From an uncultured Opitutia bacterium (lineage in GTDB: Bacteria; Verrucomicrobiota; Verrucomicrobiia; Opitutales; Opitutaceae), in assembly GCA_903825285.1 (NCBI GenBank), contig CAIJZY010000041.1, positions 62,001 through 126,000 on the forward strand: DNA of 64,000 nt, in the 5' to 3' direction. The notes beneath the pieces are model-generated. The model was not told the origin of the DNA and did no database searches. It saw nothing but the letters and a program-made list of their open reading frames with translations. The translations under genes were made by a program, and so were the position numbers. How positions within the stretch are numbered: the stretch's first letter is position 1; each line of letters begins with the position of its first letter. Shown piece by piece: positions 1 through 8,775 of this stretch.

Positions 1-1170
1 GTCTTCCTCACCTCCACGTTCGCCTTCAAGTGCGCCGAGGACGGCAAGCGCTTCTTCGCCTGGGCCCACGGCGAGGGCACGCCGCCCCCGCGCCGCGAGA
101 TGGGGCTCATCTACTCGCGGATCAACAATCCCAACCTCGAGATCTTCGAGGACCGCGTCGCGGTGTGGGAGGGCATGAAGGACGCCTACAGCTTCTCCAG
201 CGGCATGGCCGCCATCGCCACCACGCTGCTGGCCACGCACGGGCCCGGCGACGAGATGATCGTCTGCGCCCCGGTCTACGGCGGCACCGACTCGCTGATC
301 CACCATTTCCTGAAGCGCCTCGGGATCACGGCACAGTTCGTGCCCGCGGGCCCCGACGCCCCCGCGCTGGCCGAGCCGCTGATCACGCCGCGCACCCGCT
401 CCATCTTCATCGAGAGCCCGGCCAACCCCAACAACCGGCTGACCGACATCGGCCGCATGAAGGAGCTCGCGCAGCGCCACGCACCGCCGGCCGCCGGCCA
501 GGCCACCGGCCGCATCCTCGTGATCGTGGACAACACCATGGCCGGCCCGGTCTTCGCCCAGCCCGCCAAGGTCGGCGCCGACATCGTCCTCTACTCCGCC
601 ACCAAGTTCATCGGCGGCCACTCCGACGTGGTCGGCGGCGTCGCGCTCGCCAATGACGACGTGCTCCTGACCGCCATCGCCCAGCACCGCGCCATGCTCG
701 GCGGCATGCCCAACCCGTACACCGCATGGCTGCTCACCCGCTCGCTCGAGACGCTCAAGATCCGCGCCGAGCAGCAGCAGCGCAACGCCCAGCAGGTCGC
801 CGCCTTCCTCGTCGGCCACCCCAAGGTCCGCGAGGTGCTGTATCTCGGCCTGCTCCAGCCCGGCCACCCCGAGCATGCCATCTACCAGAAGCAGCACACC
901 GGCCCCGGCTCGCTGATCTCCCTGCACCTCCGCGGCGGCGAGAAGGAGGCCTTCGCCTTCCTCGACCACCTCAAGGTGTTCCACCTCGCCGTCTCGCTCG
1001 GCTCGACCGAGTCCCTCGCCCAGCATCCCGCCACCATGACCCACTCGGGGCTGACCCCGGAGGACAAGCGCTTCGGGGGCGTCACCGACGACCTCGTGCG
1101 GCTCTCCATCGGCATCGAGAATGCCGAGGACCTGATCTGGGACCTGAAGCAGGCCCTCGAGCACGCGTGA
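1..1170 (+). CDS. PLP-dependent Cys/Met metabolism lyase (cystathionine/methionine gamma-lyase family), 5' end missing
   Basis: The reading frame is open from the first base of the window, so the start codon lies upstream; about 389 residues are present, close to the family's usual ~400. It belongs to the fold-type I trans-sulfuration enzymes. The motif SATKFIGGHSD holds the Schiff-base lysine (codon 604-606), and the preceding DNTMAGP holds the PLP-binding aspartate. The C-terminal SLGSTESLAQHPATMTH stretch is typical of cystathionine gamma-synthase, gamma-lyase and methionine gamma-lyase. Which of these reactions it catalyses cannot be decided from sequence alone. The stop overlaps the GTG start of the next gene (GTGA), so the two are probably translationally coupled. 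Confidence 0.9.
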   Translation, partial: VFLTSTFAFKCAEDGKRFFAWAHGEGTPPPRREMGLIYSRINNPNLEIFEDRVAVWEGMKDAYSFSSGMAAIATTLLATHGPGDEMIVCAPVYGGTDSLIHHFLKRLGITAQFVPAGPDAPALAEPLITPRTRSIFIESPANPNNRLTDIGRMKELAQRHAPPAAGQATGRILVIVDNTMAGPVFAQPAKVGADIVLYSATKFIGGHSDVVGGVALANDDVLLTAIAQHRAMLGGMPNPYTAWLLTRSLETLKIRAEQQQRNAQQVAAFLVGHPKVREVLYLGLLQPGHPEHAIYQKQHTGPGSLISLHLRGGEKEAFAFLDHLKVFHLAVSLGSTESLAQHPATMTHSGLTPEDKRFGGVTDDLVRLSIGIENAEDLIWDLKQALEHA

Positions 1171-2162
1171 GCTTCGACTTCCGCGCTCTCTGCGGCACCC
1201 AGCCGGAGCGGCCCGCGCACCGCGCGGCCGCGGTCCTGCTGCCCCTCGGCGCGGCCGCCTCGCTGCTGCCGTGGACCCCGCCCTGGGCCGCGCTGCTCGG
1301 CGGCACGCTGCTCGCCCTCACGCTGGGCAATCCCTGCGCGGGCCGCGCCAGCCACGTCGCCCGCTGGCTGCTGCAGCTCGCCGTCGCCGGCCTCGGCGCC
1401 GGCGTGAACCTGGCGGTCGTCGCCCGCGTCGGCGCCCAGGGCCTCGGCTACACGCTGACCGGACTGCTCGCGACCTTCGCGCTGGGCGCGCTGCTGGCCC
1501 GCGCCCTCGGGGTTGGCCCCAAGGTCGCCGCGCTGGTCTGCGCCGGCACCGGCATCTGCGGCGGCAGCGCCATCGCCGCCGCCGCGCCCGCGATCGACGC
1601 CCCGCCCGCGGAGACCTCCGTCGCCCTTGCCGTCGTGTTCCTGCTCAACGGCGTCGCCCTGCTGGTGTTCCCGCCGCTCGGCGCGTGGGCCGGGCTCGAC
1701 GCCCACCAGTTCGGCCTCTGGTGCGCGCTCGCGATCCACGACACCAGCTCGGTCACCGGCGCGGCCCTCACGCGGGGCCACGAGGCGCTCGCCATCGCGA
1801 CCACGGTGAAGCTGGCCCGCGCGCTGTGGATCGTGCCTGTCGCCCTCGCCCTCGGGGCGTGGTTCCGCCGCGGCAACCGCACCGCCTCCGCGCTGGGCCG
1901 ACCGCGCGTGCCGTGGTTCATCGTCGGCTTCGTCGCCATGTCCGCCCTGTTCACCTTCGTGCCCGCGCTGCACCCGCTGGCCGGATGGATCGGCCACGGC
2001 GCCCGGGCGCTGCTCACCCTGACCCTTTTCCTCATCGGCAGCGGCCTCAGCCGCGCCGTGCTCCGCAACGTCGGCTTCCGCCCGCTGGTCCACGCCCTGC
2101 TCCTCTGGCTGGTGATCGGCGGCGGCACGCTCCTCGCGATCCACGCGGGCTGGGTGGGCTGA
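1167..2162 (+). CDS. YeiH/UPF0324-family membrane protein (putative sulfate/sulfite exporter)
   Basis: 331 residues from a GTG that overlaps the upstream stop by 4 bp. This start is preferred because the longer open frame to the left runs through the previous gene. The protein is almost wholly hydrophobic with about ten likely membrane segments. The central motifs GTGICGGSAIAAAAPAI and AIHDTSSVTGAA are signatures of the YeiH (Cons_hypoth698/UPF0324) family, members of which have been proposed to export sulfate or related sulfur oxyanions. Coupling to a sulfur amino acid lyase is consistent with disposal of sulfur products, but the substrate is inferred. Confidence 0.82.
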   Translation: MSFDFRALCGTQPERPAHRAAAVLLPLGAAASLLPWTPPWAALLGGTLLALTLGNPCAGRASHVARWLLQLAVAGLGAGVNLAVVARVGAQGLGYTLTGLLATFALGALLARALGVGPKVAALVCAGTGICGGSAIAAAAPAIDAPPAETSVALAVVFLLNGVALLVFPPLGAWAGLDAHQFGLWCALAIHDTSSVTGAALTRGHEALAIATTVKLARALWIVPVALALGAWFRRGNRTASALGRPRVPWFIVGFVAMSALFTFVPALHPLAGWIGHGARALLTLTLFLIGSGLSRAVLRNVGFRPLVHALLLWLVIGGGTLLAIHAGWVG

Positions 2163-2232
2163 CCGCCTTTTCCATCGCCTTCTCGCGGACGGGCGCCATG
2201 ATTTTCCAGCGGAAAGCCGTCGCCCCACCCCC

Positions 2233-2883
2233 ATGAAATCACGCCGTTTTCATCTCATCCCGCTCGTCCTCGCCGCCGCGCTGGCCACGCCGGCCCTGGC
2301 CGCGGACAGCCCGGCCGCCGTCAACGCCCGCTTCGTGGCCGACGACGCGCCGGAGGCCGCCGACATCCGCGCCCAAGGGGAGAATGCCATCAACCGCCTC
2401 GCCATCACCCTCGTCCGCGAGGTCACCAACGCCGTCGCCAAGGACGGGGCCGAGGCCGCCGTGGATGTCTGCCATCTGAAGAACCTGACGACCACCAAGG
2501 GCGTGATCGACGGCCTGCCGCGCATCACCGCGGTCAAGAAGACCAGCCTGCGGCTGCGCAACCCGGCCAACGCCCCTGACGCCGCCGACCAGCTCGCCCT
2601 GGAGCAGTTCAAGCAGCAGATGGACAACGGCGACGCCCCCTCGCCCATCCTGATCCAGCGCGTCGAGCCCGCGGGCGGCGCCCCGGAGTGGCGCGTCTAC
2701 AAGCCGCTCGGCGTCGCCCCGAAGTGCATGCTCTGCCACGGCGATTCCGCCGACCAGTCGCCCGGGCTGCGCGCCAAGCTCGCCAAGCTTTACCCCACCG
2801 ACCTGGCCGCGGGCTACAGCACCGGCGAATGGCGCGGCGTGCTGCGCGTCACCGTGGCCGAGGCCCCCGCGAAGAAGCCGTAG
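2233..2883 (+). CDS. exported monohaem DUF3365 (Tll0287-like) protein
   Basis: 216 residues with a clear signal peptide (residues 1-23, cleavage after ALA). One haem c site, CMLCH, lies at residues 165-169. The fold family (DUF3365, c-type haem family protein, Tll0287-like) is suggested by the VDVCHLKN segment near residue 78, the RNPANAPD segment and the C-terminal single CxxCH. Such proteins are periplasmic and of uncertain function, sometimes the sensor part of signalling proteins; here there is no signalling domain. It sits 70 bp after the exporter gene and may be separately transcribed. Confidence 0.75.
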   Translation: MKSRRFHLIPLVLAAALATPALAADSPAAVNARFVADDAPEAADIRAQGENAINRLAITLVREVTNAVAKDGAEAAVDVCHLKNLTTTKGVIDGLPRITAVKKTSLRLRNPANAPDAADQLALEQFKQQMDNGDAPSPILIQRVEPAGGAPEWRVYKPLGVAPKCMLCHGDSADQSPGLRAKLAKLYPTDLAAGYSTGEWRGVLRVTVAEAPAKKP

Positions 2884-2932
2884 GTTTTGGTTCGCCCGCG
2901 GGACGGACGCCCCAAGGCTGGCCGCCACCGCC

Positions 2933-3556
2933 ATGAACCCTTCCTTCTGGGACCAGCGCTACGCCGGCGAGGACTTCGTCTTCGGCACGGCCCCCAATGA
3001 ATTTCTCCGCGCCCACGCGGACCGGATCCCCGCCGGGCCCGTGCTCTGCCTCGGCGAGGGCGAGGGGCGCAACGCCGTCTTCCTCGCCAGCCGCGGCCAC
3101 GCCGTCACCGCCGTGGACCAGTCCGCCGTCGGCCTGGACAAGGCCCGGCGCCTGGCCGCGCAGCACGGATTGCAGCTGACCACCGTCACGGCCGACCTTG
3201 CGCACTACGCCATCGCGCCCGGGGCCTGGTCCGCCATCGTCGTCATCTTCCTCCACCTGCTGCCGCCCCTCCGCCGGCAGGTGTACACGGCCGCCGCCGC
3301 CGGCCTCCGGCCCGGGGGCGTGTTCCTGCTCGAGGCCTACACGCCTGACCAGGTGCGGCACGGCACCGGCGGCCCGGTCAACAACCCGGAAATGCTCCTG
3401 ACCCTGGCCGCCCTGCGTGGCGACCTTGCCGGGCTCGACTTCGAGGTGGCACAGGAGCTTGAGCGCGACGTGCTCGAGGGCGCCGCCCACACGGGACGCG
3501 CGGCTGTCGTGCAGGTGCTGGCCCGGCGCGAGCGCCGGCACGAGGCCCGATCCTAG
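2933..3556 (+). CDS. class I SAM-dependent methyltransferase (TehB-like)
   Basis: 207 residues. The N-terminal FWDQRYAGEDFVFGTAPNEFL is the typical opening of small TehB/thiopurine-like methyltransferases. The SAM motif I is LCLGEGEGRNAVFLA, followed by the acidic motif II in VTAVDQS. Substrate unknown; relatives act on tellurite, thiols or other small nucleophiles. Its end overlaps the end of the convergent prmB gene by 4 bp. Confidence 0.8.
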   Translation: MNPSFWDQRYAGEDFVFGTAPNEFLRAHADRIPAGPVLCLGEGEGRNAVFLASRGHAVTAVDQSAVGLDKARRLAAQHGLQLTTVTADLAHYAIAPGAWSAIVVIFLHLLPPLRRQVYTAAAAGLRPGGVFLLEAYTPDQVRHGTGGPVNNPEMLLTLAALRGDLAGLDFEVAQELERDVLEGAAHTGRAAVVQVLARRERRHEARS

Positions 3557-4476
3557 CCGGCCCAGGCCCGCAGGCGGGGCGCCGCGATCACGCCGATGCA
3601 GTCGGCGCCGTCCTCCGTCCGCAGCCAGTGCGGCGCCAGCGCGGCGAACTCGCGGTCCATCGCGCGCGGCAGCCCACCCACCTCGAGCAGCACCACGCCG
3701 TCCGGCGCGAGCCGGGTCCGCGCCTGGCGGAGCAGCTGGCGGATGATGACCAGGCCGTCGCGGCCGCCGTCATGCGCCAGCCGCGGCTCGGCCTGGAATT
3801 CCGGGGCCTGGGCGTCCACGTGCGCGCTCGGCTCGTAGGGCGGGTTGCTGAGGATCACGTCGTAGGGCACGGGCGGCACCGCGGCGAAGACATCGCTGCG
3901 GTGCAGCGCGACGCGCCTCGTGAGCCGGTGCGCGCGGACGTTGATCGCCGCGACCTCCAGCGCCGCGGCGGACAGGTCGATGGCATCCACCTTCGCCCGC
4001 GGGAAATGGTGCGCCAGCAGGATCGCCAGGCAGCCCGAGCCCGTGCACACGTCCGCCACCCGGCGCACCTTGGCCGGGTCGGCCAGCCAGGCGTCGAGCT
4101 GGTGCGGGATCACCTCGAGAAAGTAGCTGCGCGGGATGATGACCCGCTCGTCGACGTAGAACCGGTGCTCGCCCAGCCACGCCTCGCGCGTGAGGTAGGC
4201 GGCCGGCACGCGGTCCACGGCGCGGCGGCGGAGCATCGCGGTCACCGCCGTGCGCTGCGGGGCCGTCAGCGGCCGCGCCAGCACGCGCGCGTCGCTGTCC
4301 AGCGGCAGGCCGAGCGTGTGCAGGAGCAGGTAGAGCGCCTCGTCGTGCGCGCTGGCCGCGACCTGCCCGAGGGCGAGGCGCTGCCGGGCGTAGAGCCGCT
4401 CCGCGAAGCGCAGCCACTCGCCCAGCGTGCGGCAGGCGTCGGCGCCGGCGAGGGGGTTATTTTTTGGCCGGGTCAC
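3553..4476 (-). CDS. prmB: protein-(glutamine-N5) methyltransferase, ribosomal protein L3-specific type
   Basis: 307 residues. The catalytic NPPY motif (SNPPYEP) and the SAM-binding CTGSGCLAILLA mark the HemK/PrmB/PrmC group. The CTGSGC form, the N-terminal helical domain and the length match PrmB, which methylates the GGQ-like glutamine of ribosomal protein L3, better than PrmC, the release factor enzyme. The start codon lies 20 bp inside the 3' end of the upstream rhomboid-like gene, so they are probably co-transcribed. It is the last gene of a minus-strand run with fdhD, a TPR protein and the rhomboid-like protein. Confidence 0.85.
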   Translation of the reverse strand: MTRPKNNPLAGADACRTLGEWLRFAERLYARQRLALGQVAASAHDEALYLLLHTLGLPLDSDARVLARPLTAPQRTAVTAMLRRRAVDRVPAAYLTREAWLGEHRFYVDERVIIPRSYFLEVIPHQLDAWLADPAKVRRVADVCTGSGCLAILLAHHFPRAKVDAIDLSAAALEVAAINVRAHRLTRRVALHRSDVFAAVPPVPYDVILSNPPYEPSAHVDAQAPEFQAEPRLAHDGGRDGLVIIRQLLRQARTRLAPDGVVLLEVGGLPRAMDREFAALAPHWLRTEDGADCIGVIAAPRLRAWAG

Positions 4477-5281
4477 CGGGGGCGGCCACGTGCTCGTGCG
4501 CGAAGATGTGCTCGGGACAGTAGCACTCGTCGCCGGCGCACTTGGAGCAGTAGCGGAAATCGAGCTCGGGGTTCGTGAGGTCGGTCTTGCCGCAGACGCG
4601 GCAGCGGTGCCGCGCCTCGGGCTCGGCGCTGGCCGCGGCGAAGCGCCGGGCCGACGTGGCCATCGCGCGCCGGCGGTACCGCGCCGTCTGCACGATGTCC
4701 GCGCCGAAGAAGAGGAGGAAGTTGCCCACCGAGGCGAGGATCTGCAGGCGCAGGGACCAGCTGCCGACCGCGAAGTAGTAGGCGTTCGCGAGCCAGGTGA
4801 GCAGCGCGAGCCACTTGATCTTCACCGGCAGGATGAGGAAGAGCGCGAGCTCGAAGTCCGGGTTGAGCCAGGCGAAGGCGAGGAAGACCGAGCCGGCGAT
4901 GAAGAGGTTGGTGGTCGGCGCGTACGGGGTGAGGAACGCCACCGCGATCGTGAGCGCGTAGCCCGTGAAGAGGAAGAGGTTGAACCGGAACTCGCCCCAG
5001 AAGCCCTCGAGCGCGCTGCCCATCAGGTAGAACATGTACCAGGCGAAGGCGACGAAGACATAGCCGAACATCCCCGGGGACGGCGGCATGAAGATCATCG
5101 TGACCAGCCGCCACCACTCGCCCTGGCGGGCCAGCGCGGGCACCAGGATGAAGTAGCTCAGGTCGAGCAGCCCGAGCAGCGCCGAGAGCAGGACGAACAC
5201 CTGGCCGATGACGATGAGCAGCGAGAGGTGCGGGATGGCGGCGCGGCCCAGCAGACGTTCGAGTTTGTCGAGGAGGGACAT
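4457..5281 (-). CDS. rhomboid-like polytopic membrane protein with C-terminal zinc ribbon
   Basis: 274 residues from the ATG at 5281 (MSLLDKLERLLG); a longer open frame exists but adds a polar stretch that overlaps the upstream gene. About six hydrophobic segments have a rhomboid/derlin-like layout (EWWRLVTMIFMPP, then FYLMGSALEGFWGEFRFNLF). I do not see the GxSG catalytic serine motif, so it is probably not an active rhomboid protease. The tail holds CRVCGKTDL and later YCSKC plus CYCPEH, a cytosolic zinc-ribbon-like region. Function unknown. Confidence 0.7.
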   Translation of the reverse strand: MSLLDKLERLLGRAAIPHLSLLIVIGQVFVLLSALLGLLDLSYFILVPALARQGEWWRLVTMIFMPPSPGMFGYVFVAFAWYMFYLMGSALEGFWGEFRFNLFLFTGYALTIAVAFLTPYAPTTNLFIAGSVFLAFAWLNPDFELALFLILPVKIKWLALLTWLANAYYFAVGSWSLRLQILASVGNFLLFFGADIVQTARYRRRAMATSARRFAAASAEPEARHRCRVCGKTDLTNPELDFRYCSKCAGDECYCPEHIFAHEHVAAPGDPAKK

Positions 5282-5300
5282 CGTGGCGGGAAACGGCCCG

Positions 5301-6155
5301 TCACTTCTCGGCGTTTGCCGGCAGCTGCGCAACGAGCTTTTGCTTCTGGGCCTGCAGCGACACCTCGGTGACCGTGTTCAGCAGCAGCCGCGCATGGTCG
5401 GGCTTGCCCTGCTTGAGCAGCACGTTCGCGGCCTGCAGCCGCATGGTCTGGCGCTCGACCTCCGACGGCGCCTTCTCCTCCAGCGCGCCCCAGGCCTTCA
5501 GCGCCCCGTCCCAGTCGGGCGTCGTGAGGTCGTAGAACGACTCGGCGTAGCGGTAGGTGAACTCGATGCGGTCCGGCGCCAGCTCCGCCGCCTGCCGGAA
5601 GGCCTCGTGCTCGGCGTGGGTCAGGCCGTCGGCCGTCCACTCGCCGGACTTGAGGAAGTCGTCGCGGGCCTCGTGCAGCAGCGTGCCGAGCTGGTAGTGG
5701 TAGAGCGGCTCCTTCGGCGCGAGGCGGATGGCCGCCATGAAGTACGGGATCGCCTCAAGGGGCCGGCCCTCCTCGGCGAGGAAGTTGCCGATCTGGTTCT
5801 TCACCAGCGGCACGTCGGGATCGAGCGTGTTGGCCTTGAGCAGGTGGGCGATCGACTCCTTGCGGAGGCCGATCTTGCCGAGCAGATAGCCGTACGCGGC
5901 GTAGCCCGGGGCGTAGTCGGGATTCTCGCGCAGCAGCGCCTCGTAGCCCTGGCTGACCTGCTGCATCTGCAGCTGGAGGTTGTCCTGGTCGAGGCGCTCG
6001 CCGCCCTTCGCCGCCTCGGCCAGCAGCTCCTTCTGGCGCTCGACCAGCTGGCGCAGCGTCCGGTCGGGCAGGGATTCACTCTCGCCGGCGCGCAGCGCGC
6101 CGGGGACCGCGAGGGCGAGGCAGAGCAAAAGAAGGAGTCGTTTCATGCGGGCCAT
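5301..6155 (-). CDS. exported tetratricopeptide-repeat protein
   Basis: 284 residues with a signal peptide (LLLLLCLALAVPGALRAGE); a second ATG three codons on (6146) is an equally good start. The body consists of TPR-like helical pairs, for example the YEALLRENPDYAPGYAAYGYL and IPYFMAAIRLAPKEPLYHYQLG segments. It is likely a periplasmic scaffold. It lies 19 bp upstream of the rhomboid-like gene and 10 bp downstream of fdhD, suggesting an operon. No catalytic domain is visible. Confidence 0.75.
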   Translation of the reverse strand: MARMKRLLLLLCLALAVPGALRAGESESLPDRTLRQLVERQKELLAEAAKGGERLDQDNLQLQMQQVSQGYEALLRENPDYAPGYAAYGYLLGKIGLRKESIAHLLKANTLDPDVPLVKNQIGNFLAEEGRPLEAIPYFMAAIRLAPKEPLYHYQLGTLLHEARDDFLKSGEWTADGLTHAEHEAFRQAAELAPDRIEFTYRYAESFYDLTTPDWDGALKAWGALEEKAPSEVERQTMRLQAANVLLKQGKPDHARLLLNTVTEVSLQAQKQKLVAQLPANAEK

Positions 6156-6165
6156 TCCGACAGCC

Positions 6166-7014
6166 TCAGCCGGCCAAGGTGCCGGCGTAAACGTTCATCC
6201 GCTCGCCCCGCAGGAAGCCCACCAGCGCTTGGCCGCTGGCCCGCGCGAACTCCACCGCCGCGCTCGTCGGCGCCGAGATCGCCGCCACGGCCGGGATGCC
6301 CGCCGCCAGCGCCTTCTGCATGATCTCGAACGACACCCGCCCGCTCACCAGCAGGATCGTGTCCGCCAGGGGCAGCCGCTCGGCGAAAAACTCGTGACCC
6401 ACGACCTTGTCGAGCGCGTTGTGCCGGCCCACGTCCTCGCGCACCACCCGCAGCCCGCCCTCCGTGTCGAACAGCGCGCTCGCGTGCAGCCCGCCGGTCA
6501 CGGCAAACGCCGCCTGCGCCGCCCGGAGCTTCTCCGGCAGCGCCGCCAGCACCGTGCGCCGCGGCATCAGGGGCCGCGGGATCGCCGGGAACTGCGCCTG
6601 CACCGCCGCGATCGTGGCCTTGCTGCAGACGCCGCAGCTGGAGGACGTGAACACGTGCCGCGTCAGGCGCGCCAGGTCCACCGTCGCGCCGGGCGCCAGC
6701 ACCACGTTCAGGATGTTCTCCTCCGGCTGGCCGCCGTCGCTCTTGCAGTAAATCAGGTCCAGCACCTCCTCGCGGCGCCGCACGATCCCCTCCGTCACGA
6801 GAAAGCCCGCCGCCAGCTCGCGGTCGTGCCCGGGCGTGCGCATCACCACCGCCACGCTGTGGCCGCCCACGCGGATCTCCAGCGGCTCCTCCGCCGCGAT
6901 CGCGTCGTCGCGCACATCCGATGCCGCGCCCTCGTGGCGGGCGATCGAGACAGTCCGGGTGGCCTTGGACAGCGACATGCCCGCAGCGAAGCGCATCCCC
7001 GCGGCCGGAGCCAT
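6166..7014 (-). CDS. fdhD: formate dehydrogenase accessory sulfurtransferase FdhD
   Basis: About 282 residues from the ATG at 7014; ATGs at 6996 and 6978 are also possible and the true start is uncertain. The SSCGVCSKATI loop carries the CxxC pair that relays sulfur from IscS to the molybdenum cofactor, and GGLRVVREDVGRHNALDKVVG is the FdhD signature. The enzyme makes formate dehydrogenases active by adding sulfide to the bis-MGD cofactor. No formate dehydrogenase gene lies in this window, so its client must be elsewhere. Confidence 0.92.
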   Translation of the reverse strand: MAPAAGMRFAAGMSLSKATRTVSIARHEGAASDVRDDAIAAEEPLEIRVGGHSVAVVMRTPGHDRELAAGFLVTEGIVRRREEVLDLIYCKSDGGQPEENILNVVLAPGATVDLARLTRHVFTSSSCGVCSKATIAAVQAQFPAIPRPLMPRRTVLAALPEKLRAAQAAFAVTGGLHASALFDTEGGLRVVREDVGRHNALDKVVGHEFFAERLPLADTILLVSGRVSFEIMQKALAAGIPAVAAISAPTSAAVEFARASGQALVGFLRGERMNVYAGTLAG

Positions 7015-7161
7015 GCTTTTTAATCCGCCGAAACCTCCACTGTGATGCCTGGATCCCGGCCATGAGCGTGAATGAGCGAGGATTAGCGGTTTCCACCTCC
7101 ACCGTCCGACCCTCGCGATCTTCATGGTGAAATTCTCCGGGAAATCTGCCTACCTCATCCC

Positions 7162-7857
7162 ATGAAGTCCTACCGCGTCATCGGTTTCGACGCCGACGAT
7201 ACGCTCTGGCACAACGAGAACATCTTCGAGCACGTGCACGAGCGCTACCGGGAGCTGCTGGCGCAGTACCACGACGCGGCCACCGTGGACCGCACGCTGT
7301 TCGCGACGGAGATGCGGAACCTCGCGCTGTACGGCTACGGCGTGAAGGGCTTCATGCTCTCGGCGATCGAGACGGCGATCGAGCTGACCGACGGCCGCAT
7401 CAGTGCCGAGGAGATCCGGACGCTGCTTGCGCTGGGCCGCGGCATGATCGAGCACCCGGTCGAGCTGCTCGACGGCGTGGCGGAGACGCTCGCCGCGCTC
7501 GCGGCGACCCACCGCCTGCTGATCATCACCAAGGGCGATCTCCGCGACCAGGAGCGGAAGCTGGCGAAGTCCGGGCTGCGCGAGTTTTTCCAGCACGTCG
7601 AGATCCTGTCGGAAAAGGACGAGGCCGCCTATGCCTCGGTCCTGCGCCGGCACGGGATCGCCGCGGAGGAGTTCCTGATGGTCGGCAACTCCCTCAAGTC
7701 CGACATCCTGCCCGTGCTCGCCCTCGGCGGCGCCGGCGCCCACGTGCCCTATCACCTCACCTGGGGCCATGAGCGCGTCGACCAGCCGCCCGTGGCGCCC
7801 GGCCGGTTCTTCCAGCTCGCGGGACTTCGCGAGCTTCCCGCGCTGCTGCGCGCCTGA
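7162..7857 (+). CDS. HAD-superfamily hydrolase (phosphatase-like)
   Basis: 231 residues. HAD motif I is FDADDTLW near the N terminus, with both aspartates. Motif II is the threonine/serine in LLIITKGDL, the conserved lysine lies in LSEKDEAAYASVL, and motif III is MVGNSLKSDI. The class I cap lies between motifs I and II. It is probably a small-molecule phosphatase, substrate unknown. Divergent from fdhD with a ~147-bp gap from the chosen fdhD start; the next gene begins 2 bp after its stop. Confidence 0.88.
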   Translation: MKSYRVIGFDADDTLWHNENIFEHVHERYRELLAQYHDAATVDRTLFATEMRNLALYGYGVKGFMLSAIETAIELTDGRISAEEIRTLLALGRGMIEHPVELLDGVAETLAALAATHRLLIITKGDLRDQERKLAKSGLREFFQHVEILSEKDEAAYASVLRRHGIAAEEFLMVGNSLKSDILPVLALGGAGAHVPYHLTWGHERVDQPPVAPGRFFQLAGLRELPALLRA

Positions 7858-7859
7858 CC

Positions 7860-8582
7860 ATGTGCACCCGCTTTGTCCTGCTTGAGCAGCACTACCGCGA
7901 GATCCTGCAGCGGCTCGGGATCGGCGCGGCCACGGAGTTCCTGTCGCGCTACAACCTCGCGCCGGGCGCGCTGATCCCGGCGGTGCGACTGGCCCCGTCC
8001 GCCGGCGCCCCCACCCGCGAGGCGGCGGCGCTGCGCTGGGGCTTCGTGCCGTCGTGGGCCCGGGATGATGAGGGACTGCGGCCGCCCAACGCCCGCGCCG
8101 AGACGATCGCCGCCAAGCCGGCGTTCCGTCAGGCCGTCCGCACCCGGCGCTGCGTCATCCCGGCCACTGGATTCTACGAGTGGGAGCACCGCGGCCGGCT
8201 CAAGCAGCCCTGGCTGATCCGGCGGCGCGACGAGCAGCCGTTCGGGATCGCGGGAATCTGGGAGCGCTGGCGCGCGCCGGACGGCACCGGCCTCGAGTCC
8301 TGCGCGCTGGTCACGACCCGGCCCAATGAGCTCATGCAGCGGATCCACGACCGCATGCCCGTGCTGCTCACGATTGAGCAGTGCGAGACCTGGCTCGACC
8401 CCAAGGTGACCGACCCGGCCGCGCTTGCCCCGCTGTTCGAGCCGGCCTCCGCCGCGGACCTGCAGGCGCTGGCGGTCAGCACCTACGTCAGCAACAGCCG
8501 CCACGAGGGTCCCGCCTGCCTGGAGCCCGCGCCGGCCGAACCTCCGCCCGAGGATCCGCCGCAGTTATCACTGGGGATTTGA
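7860..8582 (+). CDS. SOS response-associated HMCES/YedK-type DNA-protein crosslinker
   Basis: 240 residues beginning MCTRF. Cys2, exposed after removal of Met1, is the residue that forms a covalent thiazolidine link with abasic sites in single-stranded DNA. Other family motifs are seen: NARAET, the GFYEW glutamate and the HDRMPVLL histidine. The gene follows the HAD gene by 2 bp, suggesting one transcript. No LexA box was recognised upstream. Confidence 0.9.
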   Translation: MCTRFVLLEQHYREILQRLGIGAATEFLSRYNLAPGALIPAVRLAPSAGAPTREAAALRWGFVPSWARDDEGLRPPNARAETIAAKPAFRQAVRTRRCVIPATGFYEWEHRGRLKQPWLIRRRDEQPFGIAGIWERWRAPDGTGLESCALVTTRPNELMQRIHDRMPVLLTIEQCETWLDPKVTDPAALAPLFEPASAADLQALAVSTYVSNSRHEGPACLEPAPAEPPPEDPPQLSLGI

Positions 8583-8590
8583 TTCCTAAT

Positions 8591-8630
8591 CCGAACGCCG
8601 AACATCGGACGCCCGATGTTCGGCGTTCGG
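8591..8630. repeat. perfect 18-bp hairpin of repeated CGAAC-type words
   Basis: Arms 8591-8608 and 8613-8630 are exact reverse complements with a 4-nt loop (ACGC). Each arm holds the word CCGAAC/CCGAAC twice in variant form. It lies 8 bp after the yedK-like stop. No T-tract follows, so it is not a classical intrinsic terminator, but it could cap the 3' end of the transcript. The remaining sequence to 8775 holds no further gene that I can support. Confidence 0.8.
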
Positions 8631-8775
8631 CTGGACCCCCTTCTGCTTGCCTTCGGGTCCTTCGCCGGCCCTCCGTAGTCTCGGCGAAGGAGGGTGCGCT
8701 TCGTGGTGATAATTTCGAACCGCGCGCGTTGCGGATTGTCAGCGTCGGTTCTGTCTGCGAAGAAGCCCGCGCCCC

